In this document: positions 12,779-25,782 of the stretch, one piece after another | How the letters are laid out: each line of letters opens with the position of its first letter | Position numbering within the stretch: the stretch's first letter is position 1 | Source of the DNA: Vanilla planifolia | Lineage: Eukaryota; Streptophyta; Magnoliopsida; Asparagales; Orchidaceae | NCBI GenBank assembly: GCA_023846275.1 | Contig: CM043869.1 | Coordinates: forward strand, 20,288,775 to 20,352,774 | DNA length: 64,000 nucleotides | Direction: 5' to 3' | The notes under the pieces: model-generated | Databases searched by the model: none | Told to the model about the DNA's origin: nothing | Seen by the model: the letters and a program-made list of their open reading frames with translations, nothing else | Program-made: the position numbers and the translations under genes

Positions 12779-14294
12779 ACATATTAAGGATAGATGGTTA
12801 GAGATTGGGGATTAATTATTAAGCAATGAATGGTCAGGAATTAGGTGTAAGGAAATATTGATTAAAGATTAGGGATTGAGGGGATTTGGGATTTAGTAAT
12901 TAAAGATTAAGGTTTAAGGATTAAAGATTAGGGATTAGAGAATAAGGATTAGGGAATAAGTAATAAGGATTAGGGATTAAGGATTAAGGATTAGGGATTA
13001 GGGATTACAGATGAAATAATTAATGATTAAGAATTAGATATTAAGGATTAATAGTTAATAGATTAATTTTTAAGGATTTGGGATTAAATATTAGTGATTT
13101 AGGAATAGCGATAAGAGGTTAGGGTTTAGGGAATAGGGATTAAAGATTAGGGATTAGAGATTAGAGATTAAGGACGCAAGATTAAACGTTGATATTAGAC
13201 ATTAGGTATTAGAGATAATGGTATTAGAATTTGCATTAGAGTATAGAGATTAGGGATTAAGGATTTGAGATTAGTGATAAATGTTTAGGAATTATGTATT
13301 AGAGATTAAAGATTAAGTATTATGGTAGATTATGGATTACTGATTATGTATTTGAGTTTAGAGTTTAGGGATTGGAGATTAAGGATTAATGGTTAGGGAT
13401 TAAAGATCAAGGATTAGAGATTAGGGTTGGATTATTGATTAGGGATTAAGGAGTAAGGATTAGGGATTAAGGAGTAAGGATTAGGGATTAAGGACTAAGG
13501 ATTAGGAGGATGGAAAAAGGAAGAAGAAAGAAGAAAGAAAGAAGAAAGGAGGAAGAAGAAAGAAGAAGAAGAAGTGAAGGAAAAAGAATAGGAAGAAGAA
13601 AGAGAAGAAGAACAAGAAGGGGAAGAAGAAAAGAAAAAATAAAGAAGGAAGAAGGAAGAAAAAGATGGAAGGAAGAAGGAAGGAGGAAAGGAGGAAGATG
13701 GAAGAAGGAATAAGGAAGGAAGGAGGAAGATGGAAGAAGGAAGGTGGAACAAAGAAGGAAGAAGAAAGAAGAAAGAAGAAAAAAGAAAGAAGAAGGAGAA
13801 GAAGATGAACAACAAAAAGGAGAAAAAGGATGAAGAGAAGGAAGAGGAGGAAGAGAAGGAGTAGGAGAAGGAGAAGGTGATGGAGAAGGAGAAGGTGAAG
13901 GAGGAGCTGGAGTAAGAGAAGGAGAAGGAGAAGGATAAGGAGAATAAGAATGAGAAGCTGAAGAAGAAGAAGAAAAAGACAGATGAAGAAGTAGTAGTAG
14001 AAGAAGAAGAAGAGGAAGAAGAAGAGGAAGAAGTGGAAGAAGAAGGGGAATAAGAAGAACCAGAAAAGGAGAAGAAGAAAAGGAACAAGAAGTAGAGGAA
14101 GATGAAGAAGAAGAAGAAGAGAAAGACAGAAAAAGAAGGAGAAGAAGAAAATGAAGAAGAAAAAGAAGAAGTTGAAGATGAGTAGAGGAGGAAGAAGAAG
14201 ATGAAGAAGAAGAAAAAGAAGAAGAGAATGATGAGGAGGAAAAGGAGACAAGGAAGAAGAATAAGAAGAAACTAAAGAGGAAGAGGAAGAAGAG
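12779..14294 (+). repeat. Composite unit 9: heptamer block (to ~13503), class I purine block
   Basis: It aligns by eye with unit 7 along its heptamer part, landmark for landmark. AATAAGTAATAA is at 12955. Zones: GAAGGAA (13504-13800), GGAGAA (about 13850-13945), GAA (about 13960-14290). It exits through GAGATGGATTGGGG. Confidence 0.82.
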
Positions 14295-15270
14295 ATGGAT
14301 TGGGGATTAAGGATTAGGGAATTAGGGATTAGGGATTAGGGATTAGGCAATATGTATTATGGATTAGGAGGGATGGATTTGGGAATAGAGATTAGGTATG
14401 AGGGATTAGGGATTTGGATTAAGGTGGGAGGGATTAGGTATTAAGAAATAAGGATTATGGATTATGGATTTGCAATTAGGGATTAGAGCTTAGGTATTAA
14501 GGATTATGGATTAAGGAGTAGGGATTAGTGAATAAATAATAAGAATTTGGAATTAAGTGCTAAGGATTAGGGATTAGGGATGAAGGGATTAATGATTAAG
14601 GATTATCGATTAGGGATTAAGGATTAAGGATTAAGGAATTAATCATTAGAGATTATGAATTTAGGATTAATGATTACAGATTAGTAAATAGTGATTAAAG
14701 ATTAGAGATTCAAGATTAAGATTAGGGATTAGAGATTACAGATTAGAGATTTGAGATTAGAGATTAAGAATTAACGGATTAATCATGAAGGATTAAAAAT
14801 TTAAGATTAGAGATTATGGATTAGAGATTAGTGGTTTAGGACACAGTATTTAAGATTAGATATTAATGATCATGGATTAAAGATTAATAAATTAGGGATT
14901 TGTGATTAAACATTTGAGATTATGATTAAGAATATAGGATTTAGGATTATATCTTATACATTAGATATTATGGATTATGGATTTGTGATTAATGGTTAGC
15001 TATTAAGGATTAGGGATTTGAGATTAGAGATTTGGGATTATGGATTATAGATTAGAGATTAAGTATTATGTATTTGGGATTAAGGTTTAAAGATTTAAGA
15101 TTAGGAATTAGGAATTGAAGATTAAGGATTAGAATTTATGGATGGATTAGTGATTAGGGATTAAGGATTAAGGATTAGAGATTTGAGATAAGGAAGAAGG
15201 ATGAAGGAAGAAGGAAGAAGGAAGAGGGAAGAAAGAAGAAGGAAAAAAGAAGAAGAAGAAAATGCAAAAA

Positions 15271-15310
<40 letters not shown>

Positions 15311-15982
15311 AGAGAATGAATATAGAAGAAGGATGAATGAAGAAGGAAGAAGGAAGGAAGAAGGAAGTAGGAAGGAAGAAGGAAGATAGAAGAAGGAAAG
15401 AGGAAGGAAGAAGATAGGAAGAAGAAAGAAGAAGAATGAAGAAAGAATAAACATGAAAGAAGAAAGAAGAAAGAAGAAAGAAGAAGTTGAAGTAAAAGAA
15501 GAACAAGGAGAAGGAGAAGGAGATGGAGGATGAGGAGAAGGAGGAGATGGAAAAAAAGGAAGAGAAGGAGAAGGAGAAGGGGATGGAGAAGGAGAAGGTG
15601 AAGGAGTATGAGTAGGAGAAAGAGAAGGAGAAGGAGAAGAAGAAGGAGAAAGACAAAGAGAAGGAAAAGGAGAAAGAGAAGAAAAAGAAGAAGAAGAAGA
15701 AGATGATGATGATGAAGAAGAGCAGTGAGAAGAACAAGAAAAGGAGAAGAAGGAGAAGAAGAGAAAGTTGAAGAGGAAGAAGAAGTGGAAGATAAAGAAG
15801 AAGAGGAGGATGAAGAAGAAGAAGAAAAAGTAGTTGAAGTAGGAGAAGAAGAAGAGGAAGAAGAAGAAGAAGAGAAAGATGGGGGAGAAGAGGAAGAAGA
15901 AAAATAAGAAGAAAATAAGGAAGAAGAAGAGGAAAAAGAAGAAGGATAAGAAGAGGAAGAAAAGGAAGGGGAAGAGGAAAAA
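14295..15982 (+). repeat. Composite unit 10: heptamer block (to ~15188), class I purine block
   Basis: It is homologous to unit 8 from about 14531. Four GGG runs lie at 14317-14341. Zones: GAAGGAA (15189-15480), GGAGAA (about 15505-15680), GAA (to about 15980). Confidence 0.82.
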
Positions 15983-17206
15983 GGGATTGATTGGGGATTG
16001 GTGATTGTTAAGCCTTAAGGATTAAGGATTAAGGAGAAAGAGATTAGGGTTTAAGTATTTGGAATAAGGGTTACGGATTAAGGATGGATGGATTAGGGAT
16101 TAAAGATTAGGTATAGGATTAGAGATTAAGGATTTGGGGTTAAGGAAGGATGGATTCGGAATTAGGCACCAGGGATTATGGATTAGGGTTAAGGGATAAA
16201 AGATTGCTTATTAGTTAGTAGAGATTTGGGAATAAGTAATTAGAATTAGGGATTAAGGATTTAAGATTTGAGATAAAGGGATTAATTATTTAGGATTATG
16301 GATTTTAGATTAAGGATTAAGGGATTAATTATTAAAGATTAGGGATTACGAATTTGGGAATAGAGATTAGAGATTAGTTATTAGAGATTTAAGATTAAGG
16401 ATTAAGGATTAGAGATTAACGATTTGGAATTAGGTATTAGATATTAGATATTAGATATTAGATATTAGAGTTTAAGGACTAGAGATTAACGATTAGATGG
16501 TAGGGATTAAAGATTTAGTGATGGATTACAGTTTAAAGATTAGGGATTAGGGATTAGGGAGAAACAAGATGTAAGAAGGAAGAAGGAAGAAAGAAGACTA
16601 AGAAGAAGGAAGAAGAAAGAATGAAGAAGAAGAGAAGGAATAAGAAGAAAAAACAAAACAAAAAAGGAGTGGAAGAAGAAATTAAGGAATAAAGAAGAAA
16701 GATGGAGGTGCAAAGAAGGAAGAAGAAGCTAGGAGGTAAGAAGAAGGGGGAGGGAAGAAGAAACAAGGAAGAAGAAAGAAGAAAGTAGAAAAAAAAAGAA
16801 AGAAGAAAGAAGGAGAATAAGAAGAAGAAGGAGAAGAAGAAGAAGAAGAAGGTGAAGGAAAAGGAGAGGGATGATGAGGAGAAGGAGGAGGAGAAGGAGA
16901 AGGAGAAGGAGAAGGAGAAAGAGAAGGAGAAGGAGAAGGAGAAGGTGAAAGAGAAGGAGTGAGAGAAGGAGAAGGAGGAGAGGGATAAAGACCAGAATAA
17001 GTAGATGAAGGAGAGGCAAAAGAAGAATAAGAAGAAGATGATGAAGAAGAAGAAGATGATGATGAAGAAGAAGAAGAAAAAATAATAGAAGAAGAAGAAG
17101 AAAAAGAGGAAATAGAAGGAGAAGAATAATAAGAGGAAAAGAAGAAGAGACAAAAGAAGAAGAAAAGAGGAAATAGAAGAAGCAGAAGAAGAAGAAGAAG
17201 AAGAAG

Positions 17207-17238
<32 letters not shown>

Positions 17239-17520
17239 GAAGACAAAGAAGAAGAAGAAGAAAAAGAAGCGAAAAAAGAAAAAGAAGAAGATGAAAAGGA
17301 AGATAAGAAAGAAGATGAAGAAGATGAAGAAGAAGAAGAAGTAAAAGAAGAAGAAAAAGAAAAAGAAGAGGACAGAAGAAAAAGAAGAAGAGGATGAAAA
17401 GGAAGATAAGGAAGAAGTAGAAGAAGATGAAGAAGAAGAAAATAAATAAGAAGAAGAAGAAGAGGTGGAAGAAGAAGGAGAAGAAGAAGAAGTAGTGGAA
17501 GAAGTAAAAGAAGATGATGA
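15983..17520 (+). repeat. Composite unit 11: heptamer block (to ~16560), class I purine block
   Basis: The heptamer block contains a run of four ATTAGAT-type units at about 16435-16470. Zones: GAAGGAA (about 16570-16815), GGAGAA (about 16845-16990), GAA (to 17520). It exits through GAGATGGATTA at 17522 and includes a pure GAA tract at 17185-17236. Confidence 0.82.
17185..17236 (+). repeat. Pure (GAA)n microsatellite tract
   Basis: 52 nt of uninterrupted GAA, about 17 repeats. Long GAA/TTC tracts are known to form intramolecular triplexes. Confidence 0.85.
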
Positions 17521-19085
17521 AGAGATGGATTAAGGATTACAGATTAGGCATTAGGGATTAGGTGTTAAGGATTATGGATTAGGGATTAATGATTAGGGAC
17601 AAGGAATTATGGATTAGCAATTTGGGATTGGAGTTTATGGATTAAAGATTAAAGAGTTAGAATTAAGAAATAAGTAAAAGGGATTAGGGATTAAGGATTT
17701 AGAATTATAGATTAAGGATGAAGGGTTTAATGATTAAGGATTAAAGAGTTAAGATTAAAAGATTAATTAATAAGGATTATGGATTAGGGATTTAGGATTT
17801 AGGATTATGATTAAAGGAGTAGGGATAAGGCATTAAGGATTAGAGATTAGTTATTATAGATTTTAGATTCAAGATTTAGGATTAGATACTAGTAACTAAG
17901 GATTAAAGGTTAAATGATTACAATTAGAATTAGGACTTAAGGATTAAGGATCAAGGATCAAGGATTAGGGATTAAGGATTAGGCATTTGGGATAAAAGAT
18001 TTCGAATTAAGTATTGGAAATTAAGGATTTAGGATTAGGGATAATGGATTAGAAATTAGGTATTAGGGTTTAAGGATAAGGGATTAGGGAGTAGAAATTA
18101 AGGAATAAGTAGTAGGGATAAAATTTAGGAATTAATAATTATGGATTAAGTATTGAAGATTAGGGATGGATTAGAGATCAACCAAAAAGGAGAAAAAGTA
18201 GAAGAAGAAGAAAAAGAAGAAGAAGAAAAAGAAAACAAAGAAGAAGAAGAAGACGAAGAAGACTAAGAATAAGAAGAGCAAAAAGAAGAGGAAGAAGAGA
18301 AAGAAGAAAAAGGAGAAGATGAAGAAGAAGAAAAAAAGAAGTAGAAGAGGAAGATGAAGGAGAAGAAGAAGAAAAGATGAAGAGGAAGTAGAGCAAAAAG
18401 AAGAGGAAAAAGCAAAAGAAGAAGAAGAAGAAGAAGAAGAAGAAGAAGAAGAAGAAGAAGAACAAGAAGAAGAAGAAGAGATGAAGAAGAAGAAGAAGAA
18501 GAAGAAGAAGATAAAAAAGAGGAAGAAGAAGATGAAGAGTAAGAAGAAGTGAAAGAAAAAGAAGAAGAGGAAGAAGAAGATAAAGAAGAAGAAGAAGTAG
18601 AGGAAGAAGAAGAAAAAGAAGAAGAAGAAGAAGAAAGAACAGAAGAAGAAGAAGAAATAGAGAAAGAAGTAGAAGTAGAAGAAGAAGAAGAGGTAGAAGA
18701 GGAAGAAGACGATGAAGAAGAAGAAGAAGAAGAGGATGATGATGAAGAAGAGGAAAAGGAAGAAGAAGAAGAAGAAGAAGAATGTGAAGGTGAAGAAGAA
18801 GAAGAAGAAGAAGAAGAAGTACAAGGAGAAGAGTAAGAAGGAGAAGAAGAAGTAGGTGAAGAACTAGAAGAAGAAGAAGTGGAAGATGAAGAGGAAAAAG
18901 AAGAAGTAGAAGAAGAAGAAGAAGAAGAAGAAGCAGAAGAAGTTGAAAAAGAAGATGAGGATGGAGAAGAAGAGGAAGAAGATGATGAAGAAGTAGAATA
19001 ACATGATGAAGAAGAAGAAGAGGAAGATGAAGAAGGGGAATAATAAGAATGAGAAGATGGTGAAGCAAGTGTTGAACTTGAACAA

Positions 19086-19130
<45 letters not shown>

Positions 19131-19715
19131 ATGAAGCGAAAGAAGAAGAAGAAGAAGAAATGAAGAGAAAGAAGAAGAAGAAATGAAGAGAAAGAAGAAG
19201 AAGAAAAAGAAGAAGAAGAAGAAGAAGAAGAAGAAGAAGAAATGAAGAGAAAGAAGAAGAAGAAGAAGAAGAAGAAGAAGAAGGAGAAGAAGAAGAAGAA
19301 GTGAAAGTTGATGAAGAAGAAGAAGAACAAGAAGAACTAGAAGAACAAGAAGAAGAGAAGAACAAAATATGATAAAGTAGGAGAAGAAGAAGAACAATAA
19401 CAAGAAATTGAAATAAAAGAAGAACAACAACAAGGGATTGAAATAGAAAATGAATAAGAAGAAACAGATGAAGAGGAATGTGAAGAGGAGGAGGAAGAGG
19501 AAGAAAGAGAAAGGAAATAAGAAGTAGAAGAAGAATTAGAAGAAGATTAAGTAGAAGAACATGAAGAAGAAGAAGAAGAAGAGGAAGAAGAAAAAGAAAA
19601 AGAAGTAGAAGAAGAAACTGAGGAAGAAGAGAGAAGAAAAAAAAGAAGAAGAGGAGGAAGAAGAAGAGGAAGTAGAAGAGGAAGAAGAAGAAGTATAAGA
19701 AGAAGAGGAAGAAGG
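17521..19715 (+). repeat. Composite unit 12: heptamer block (to ~18180), long class II purine block
   Basis: About 1.5 kb of GAA-type purine DNA entered directly at about 18181. Between about 19125 and 19260 a 23-28-bp unit containing AAATGAAGAGAAAGAAG is repeated several times. It exits through GGAATGGATTA. Confidence 0.8.
19125..19262 (+). repeat. Local minisatellite of AAATGAAGAGAAAG units
   Basis: AAATGAAG(C/A)GAAAG followed by a run of GAA recurs about four times, with spacing varying by multiples of three. This is local slippage inside the purine block. Confidence 0.7.
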
Positions 19716-20724
19716 AATGGATTAAGGATTATAGATTAGGGCTTAAAGATTAAGGATCAGGGATTAAGGAAAGAAGGATTTGGGTTTGAAGAAGGAAGTA
19801 TTAGGGATTGGAGATAAAAGAATATCGATTAAAGATTTAAGAAGGTGGAATTCGGGTTTAGGATTATAAATCAAGGATTGAGAATAGATATTAGTGATTA
19901 GTGATAAGAGATTAGATTTTTGAGATGTAGGATTTAGGATTAGAGACTAGCGATTAGAGATTAGAAATTAAGAGATTAAGATTAGGATTTGATACTAGGG
20001 ATTAGGGTTTAAGTGTTCGGGATTAGTTATTAAGGATTGTGGAATAGATATTAGGGATTAGAGATTAGGGATTAGGGATTAGGGATTATGGATTAGGTAT
20101 TAGAGATTAGAATTTAATGATTAGGGATTAAAGATTAAGGATTATAGATTAGGGATAAATTAGAGATTAAGGATTAGGTATTAAAGAGAAGGAAGAAGGA
20201 AGAATTGAGGAGAAATAGGGAAGAAGGAAGATGAAAGAAAGAAGTAGAAGAGGAAGGAGAAGAGGAACAATAAAGAAGAAGGAAGATGGAAGAAGGAAGG
20301 AGGAAGGTGGTAGGAAGAAAGAAGAATGAAGAACAAAGAAGGAAGAAGGAAGAAGGAAGAAGAAAGAAGAAATAAGAAAGGACAAAGAAGAAAGAAGGTA
20401 GAAGAAGAAGAAGAAGAAGGAGAAGAAAAAGAGAAGGAGGATGAGGAGGAGGAGGAGAAGGAGAAAGAGAAGTGAAGTAAAATTTGAATGAGATCGAGAA
20501 GGAAAAGGATGAGGAGAAGGAGAACGAGTAGGAGAAGGAGAATGAGAAGGATGAAGAGCAAAACCAGGAGGAGACGAAGAAGAAGAAGAAGAAGGAAAAG
20601 AAGAAGAAGAAGAAGAAGATGAAAAAAACTAAAAGAAGAAGAAGAAGAAGAGGAACAAGAAGAAGAGGAAGATGATGAAGAAGAAGTAGAACAAGAAGAA
20701 GAAGAAGAAAAAGTACAAGAAGAA

Positions 20725-20769
<45 letters not shown>

Positions 20770-20892
20770 AAGGAAGAAAAAGATGAGGAAGAAGAGGAGG
20801 AAGAAGAAGAAGGAGAAGAAGCAGAGGAATAAGAAGTAGAAGAGGAGGAAGGAGAAATGGAAGAAGAATGATAAGAAGAGGATGAAGAGAGA
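19716..20892 (+). repeat. Composite unit 13: type A heptamer block (to ~20185), class I purine block
   Basis: The block opening (GGATCAGGGATTAAGGAAAG, then AAAGAATATCGATTAAAG) recurs in units 16 and 18. Zones: GAAGGAA (20186-20400), GGAGAA (about 20405-20570), GAA (to 20890). Confidence 0.8.
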
Positions 20893-22168
20893 GATTATTG
20901 ATTAGAGGTTAAGGATTAAGGATTAAGGAGAGAGGGATTAGAGGTTAGGAGTTAGGGATTAAGAATTATGGATTAAGGTTTATGGATTAGGGATTAGGGA
21001 TTAGGCATTAGGGATTAAAAATTAAAGATAAGAGATTACATATATAGATTAGAGATGATAGAATGTAGATTAAGGATTAGAGATTGCGGATTAAAGATAA
21101 GGGATTATGGATTAAGGATGGGCAATGGATTAGGAATTAAGGATTAGGGATTAGGGAATAAGAAGGGGAGATTTGGGATTTGATATTAGGTCTTTAGGGT
21201 TTTGGGAATAAGTAATAATGATTTATGATTAAGGATTAATGATTAGAGATTAGACATTAAAGATTAAGAGTTAAGGGACTAATTATTAAGGATTAAGGAT
21301 TAAAGATTAAGGATTTAAGATTAAGGATTATAAATTAGGAATGGATTAGAGATTAAGGATTAGGGATTAAGTAGATGAAAGAGAAAAGAAGAAAGAAGGA
21401 ATAAGAAGAAGAAGAAGGAAGAAAGATAAAAGAAGAAGAAAGATGAAAGAAAGAAGAAGAAGAAGAAGAGGAAGAATAAAGTAGAAAGAATAAAGAAGGA
21501 AGAAGGAAGAAGAGGGGAAAGGTGGTATGAGGAAGGAAGAACGAAGAAGAAAGATGAAAGAAGAAAGTAGAAAGAAGAAAAAAGAAATAACAAAGAAGAA
21601 AAAGGTAGAAGAAGAAGAATAATAACAAGAAGAAGAAGGAGAAGGAAAAGGAGAACGAGGATGTGAAGAAGGAGAAGGGAAGTAGAAAGTGAAAGAGATG
21701 GAGATGGCAAAGGAGGAGGAGAGGGAGAAGAAGTAGAAGAAGGGGAAGGAGAAGGATAAGGAGAAAGTCGAGAAGAAGGAGAGGAAGAAGAAGAACGAGA
21801 AGGGAAGAAGAACAAGGAAAAGAAGAAGAAGAAGAAAAAAAAGTAAAGAAATAAAAGGAGAAGAAGAAGAGGAGGAAGAAGAAGAGGAAGAAGAAGTACA
21901 AGAAATGAAGAATGAGAAGAAGAAGAAGAAGGAGAAGAAGAAGAGGAAAAAGAAATAGTAGAACAAGAAAAAGGAGAAGAAGAAGAAAAGAAAGAAGAAG
22001 AAGAAGAAGAAGCAGAAGAAGAAGAAGAAAAGGAAGAGAAAGATGAGGAAGGAGAGGAAGAAGAAGAATAGGATGAAGAAAATGAGGAAGAAAAAGAAGA
22101 TAAAGAAGGGGAATAAAAGGAAGAGAGGAAGATGAAATGAAAGAAGAAGAAGGAGAAGATGAATAGCT
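20893..22168 (+). repeat. Composite unit 14: type B heptamer block (to ~21372), class I purine block
   Basis: The landmark AATAAGTAATAA is at 21207. Zones: GAAGGAA (about 21375-21610), GGAGAA (about 21625-21790), GAA (to 22165). Its opening resembles units 17 and 19. Confidence 0.8.
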
Positions 22169-22566
22169 GGATTAGGTATTAAGGGTTAAGGATTAGGGAC
22201 TAAGGATTAAGGAGGGAGGGATTTGAGATTAGGTGGTAGGGATTACGGAATATGGATTAAGGATTAGGGATTAGGGGTTAAGGATAATGGATTAGGGATT
22301 AGGGATTTGGAAGGGATGGATAAGGCATTATAGATTTTGGGATAAAAGATGAGGAAGGTAGGGATTAAGGAGTAGGGATGAGGGAATAGGGATTAAGTAT
22401 TACAAAGAAGATGGAGAAGAAGAAGAAGATGAAGAATAAGAAGAAGAAAAAGGAGAAGAGGAAGAAGAAGAAGAAGAAGAAAATGTTGAAATAGAATAAA
22501 AACAAGAAGAAGAGGATGAAGAAGAAGAAGATGAAGAAAAAGAAAAGGAAGATGTGCAAGAAGAGA
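22169..22566 (+). repeat. Composite unit 15: short heptamer block (to ~22402), very short class II purine block
   Basis: The heptamer block ends with GATGGATAAGGCATTATAG and GGAGTAGGGAT landmarks shared with units 17 and 19. Only about 160 bp of GAA follow before GAGATGGATTA at 22563. Confidence 0.8.
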
Positions 22567-23606
22567 TGGATTAAGGTTTATACATTAAGGGTTAGAGATT
22601 AAGGATCAGGGAGTAAGGAAGGAAGGATTTAGGATTAAAGATGGAAGAATTAGGGATTGGAGTTAAAGGAATATCGATTAAAGATTTGGGAGAGAAGGAT
22701 TTGGGATTAGGTATTAGAGATTTGTAATTATAGATTTTAGAGTTAGTAATCAAGGATTTGGGGTTTATCGATTAGCATTTTGAGATTAATGATTAAGGAT
22801 TGAGGAGTAGAGATAAAGGAATAAGTAAAAAGGATTTAGGGTTAAGGATTAGTGATTAAGGATTATGGATTAAGAATTAGAGATGAAGGGATTAATGATT
22901 AGAGATTAAAGATTAAGAATTATGGGATTAATTATTAAGGATTAAGGATTAGAGATTCAGAATTAGGGAGTAAATATTAAGGATTAGGGATTAGAGATTA
23001 GGGATTTGGGATTAAAGATTAAGAGATTAGGATTAAGATTAGAGACTAAGGATTTTGATTTGGGGATTATGGATTAGTGATTATTGATTAAAGAATAGGG
23101 ATTAGGGATTAGCAATTTGGGATCAGAGATTATAGAATGTAGATTAAGGACTAGGGATTAAGGATTAGGTATTAGAGATTAGATTTTAAGGATTATAAAT
23201 TAGGGATTATGGGTTTAAAATTAAGGATTAAGGATTACAAATTTGGGATGCATTAGAGATAAGGATTATGGATTAGGGAGATAGAAGAAGGAAGAATAAA
23301 GAAGTAAGAAGAAGAAGACGGAAAAGGAAAAGGAGAAGGAGGATGACGAGGAGGAGGAGAAGGAGAAAGTGAAGGAGATTGAGAAGGAGGAGGAGAAGGA
23401 GAAGGAGAACGAGTAAGAGAAGGAGAAGGAGAAGGATAAGGAGAAAGACCAGGATAAGGAGAGGAAAAAGAAGGAGAAGGAGAAGAAGAAGAAGAAAGAA
23501 AAGAAGAAGATGAAGAAAAGGAAGAAGAAAGAGAAGAAGAAGAAGAAGAAGAAGAAGAAGAAGAAGAAGGAGAGGAACAAGAAGAGGAAGAAGATGTAAA
23601 ACAAAA

Positions 23607-23638
<32 letters not shown>

Positions 23639-23702
23639 AGAAGAGGAGGAGGAAAAAGAAGAAGAAGTAGAAGAAGAAGCAGAAAAAGAAGAAAAGAAAG
23701 AT

Positions 23703-23743
<41 letters not shown>

Positions 23744-23893
23744 GGAAAAGGAAGAGAAATATGAGGAAGAAGAGGAATAAGAAGATTAAGATGAAGAAAA
23801 TGAGGAAGAAAAAGAAGACACATAAAAGTAATAAAAGTAGAAGAAAAAGAGGAAAAAAATGAAAGAAGAAGAAGAATAAGAAAAGAACAAATA
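22567..23893 (+). repeat. Composite unit 16: type A heptamer block (to ~23278), class I purine block
   Basis: Opening homologous to unit 13. The GAAGGAA zone is reduced to about 40 bp (23283-23320), followed by GGAGAA (to about 23500) and GAA (to 23890). Confidence 0.8.
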
Positions 23894-24340
23894 GATGGAT
23901 TAAAGATTAGAGGCTAAGGATTAGGAATTAGGGATTAAGGAGGGAGGGATAATAGATTAGATGTTAGGGATTAAGGATTAGGGATTATGAATTAGGGATT
24001 AAAAATTAGGGATTAAAAATTAGGGATAATAGATTACGTATAAGGGATTAGAGATTATGGATTAGAGATTAGATATTAGGGATTATGGATTATGGTTTGA
24101 TTAGGGATTAGAAATTAAGGATTAAAAAATGGGGCTTATGGATTTGGGAGGGATGGATAAGGCATTATAGATTTTGGGATGAGAGATTACGGATTGAGGG
24201 ATTAAGGAGTAGGGATTAGGGATTAGGGATTAGGGATTAAGGATTCCTAAGAAGATAGAGAAGAAGAACAATAAGACAAAGAAGAATAAGAAGAAGAAGA
24301 AGAAGAAGAAGAGGAAGATATGGAGAAGAGATAAAAGAGT
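23894..24340 (+). repeat. Composite unit 17: type B heptamer block (to ~24248), shortest purine block
   Basis: It shares the GATGGATAAGGCATTATAG landmark with units 15 and 19. Four GGG runs with ATTA loops lie at 24212-24235. Only about 90 bp of class II purine DNA follow. Confidence 0.8.
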
Positions 24341-25782
24341 TGGATTAAGGATTATGGATTATGGGTCAGACTTTAAAGATCAAGGATTAAGGAAGAAAGG
24401 ATTCTAGATTAAAGAACGAAGTGTTAGAGATTAAAAATAAAGGAATATGGATTAAAGATTTGGGAGGAAAGGATTAAATATTAGGAACTAAAGATTAAGA
24501 ATTAGGGATTTGAGAGTTAGTAATTAGAGATTTGCGTTAATGGGTTAGCGATTAGAGATTAAGGGTTTGGGATTAGGGAATAAGTAAAAGGGATTTAGGA
24601 TTAAGGATTAATGATTAGGGATTATGGATTAGGGATTGGTGTTTGATGGAGTAATGATTAGAGATTAGAGATTAAAGATTAAGAATTAAGGGATTATTTA
24701 TTACAGATTAAGGATTAGAGATTAGGGATTTAAGATTAGTAATTAGGGATTAAGAAATAAACGTTAAGGCTTAAGAAATAGAGATTAGGAATGTAGACTC
24801 TAGGATTCGAGATTAAGGGATTAGGATTAGGATTAAAGACTAGGAATTAAGGTTTGGTGATTAAAGATTAGTGATAAGGATTAGGGAGTAGAGATAGGGA
24901 TTAGAGATTAGGGATTAGAGGTTAGGGACTAAAGATTAAGGATTATAGATTAGTGTTGGATTAGAGATTAAGGAATAAGGAATAAGAAGGTAGAAGAAAG
25001 AAGGAAGAAGGAAGAAGGATGAAAGAAGAAGGAAGATGGAAGATAGAAGAAGAAGAAGTGGAAGAATAAAGAAGAAAGCAGAAAGAAGAACAAAGATGGA
25101 AGAAGGATCAAGGAAGGAGGTTGGAAGAAGGAAGAAGGAAGAAGGAAGAAGAAAGAAGACAGAAGAAAGTTGAAAGAAGAAAGAAGAAAGAAGGTAGAAG
25201 AAGAAGAAGAAGAGTAAGGAGAGGGAAAAGGAAAAGGAGGATAAGGAGAAGAAGGAGGAGAAAGAGAAGGAGAGGGGAAGGAGAAGGTGAAGGAGATGGA
25301 GAAGGATAAAAAGGAGGAGAAGGAGAATGAGTAGGATAAGGAGAAGGAGAAGGAGAAGGGTATGAAGAATAATCAGGAGAAGGAGTAGAAGTAGAAGAAG
25401 GAGAAGGTCGAGAAAAGAAGGAAAAGAGAAAGAAGAAGAAGAAAAGAAGAAAAGGAAGAGGAAGAATAGGAAAAGAAGGAGGAGGGGAAGAAGAGGAAGA
25501 GAAAGAAGAAGAAGAGGAAGAAGAAGAAGTGGAAGAAGAAGAAGATGGAGAAGAAGAAGAAGAAGAAGCAGAAAAGGAAGAAGAAGAAGAAAAAGAAGAA
25601 GAAGAGGAAGAAGAAGAGGAAGAAGAAGATGAAATAGAAAATAAGAGAAAGATGATGAAGAAGGGGAAGAAGTTGCTGAAGAATAAGAAGAAGAAAATGA
25701 GGAAGAAGAAGAAGAAGAAGAGGAATAAAAAGAAGAAGAAGAGGAAAAAGAAATGGAAGAAGAAGAAGAAGAGGATCAAGTG
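24341..25782 (+). repeat. Composite unit 18: type A heptamer block (to ~24985), class I purine block
   Basis: Opening homologous to units 13 and 16. Zones: GAAGGAA (24986-25200), GGAGAA (about 25215-25415), GAA (to 25780). Confidence 0.8.
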
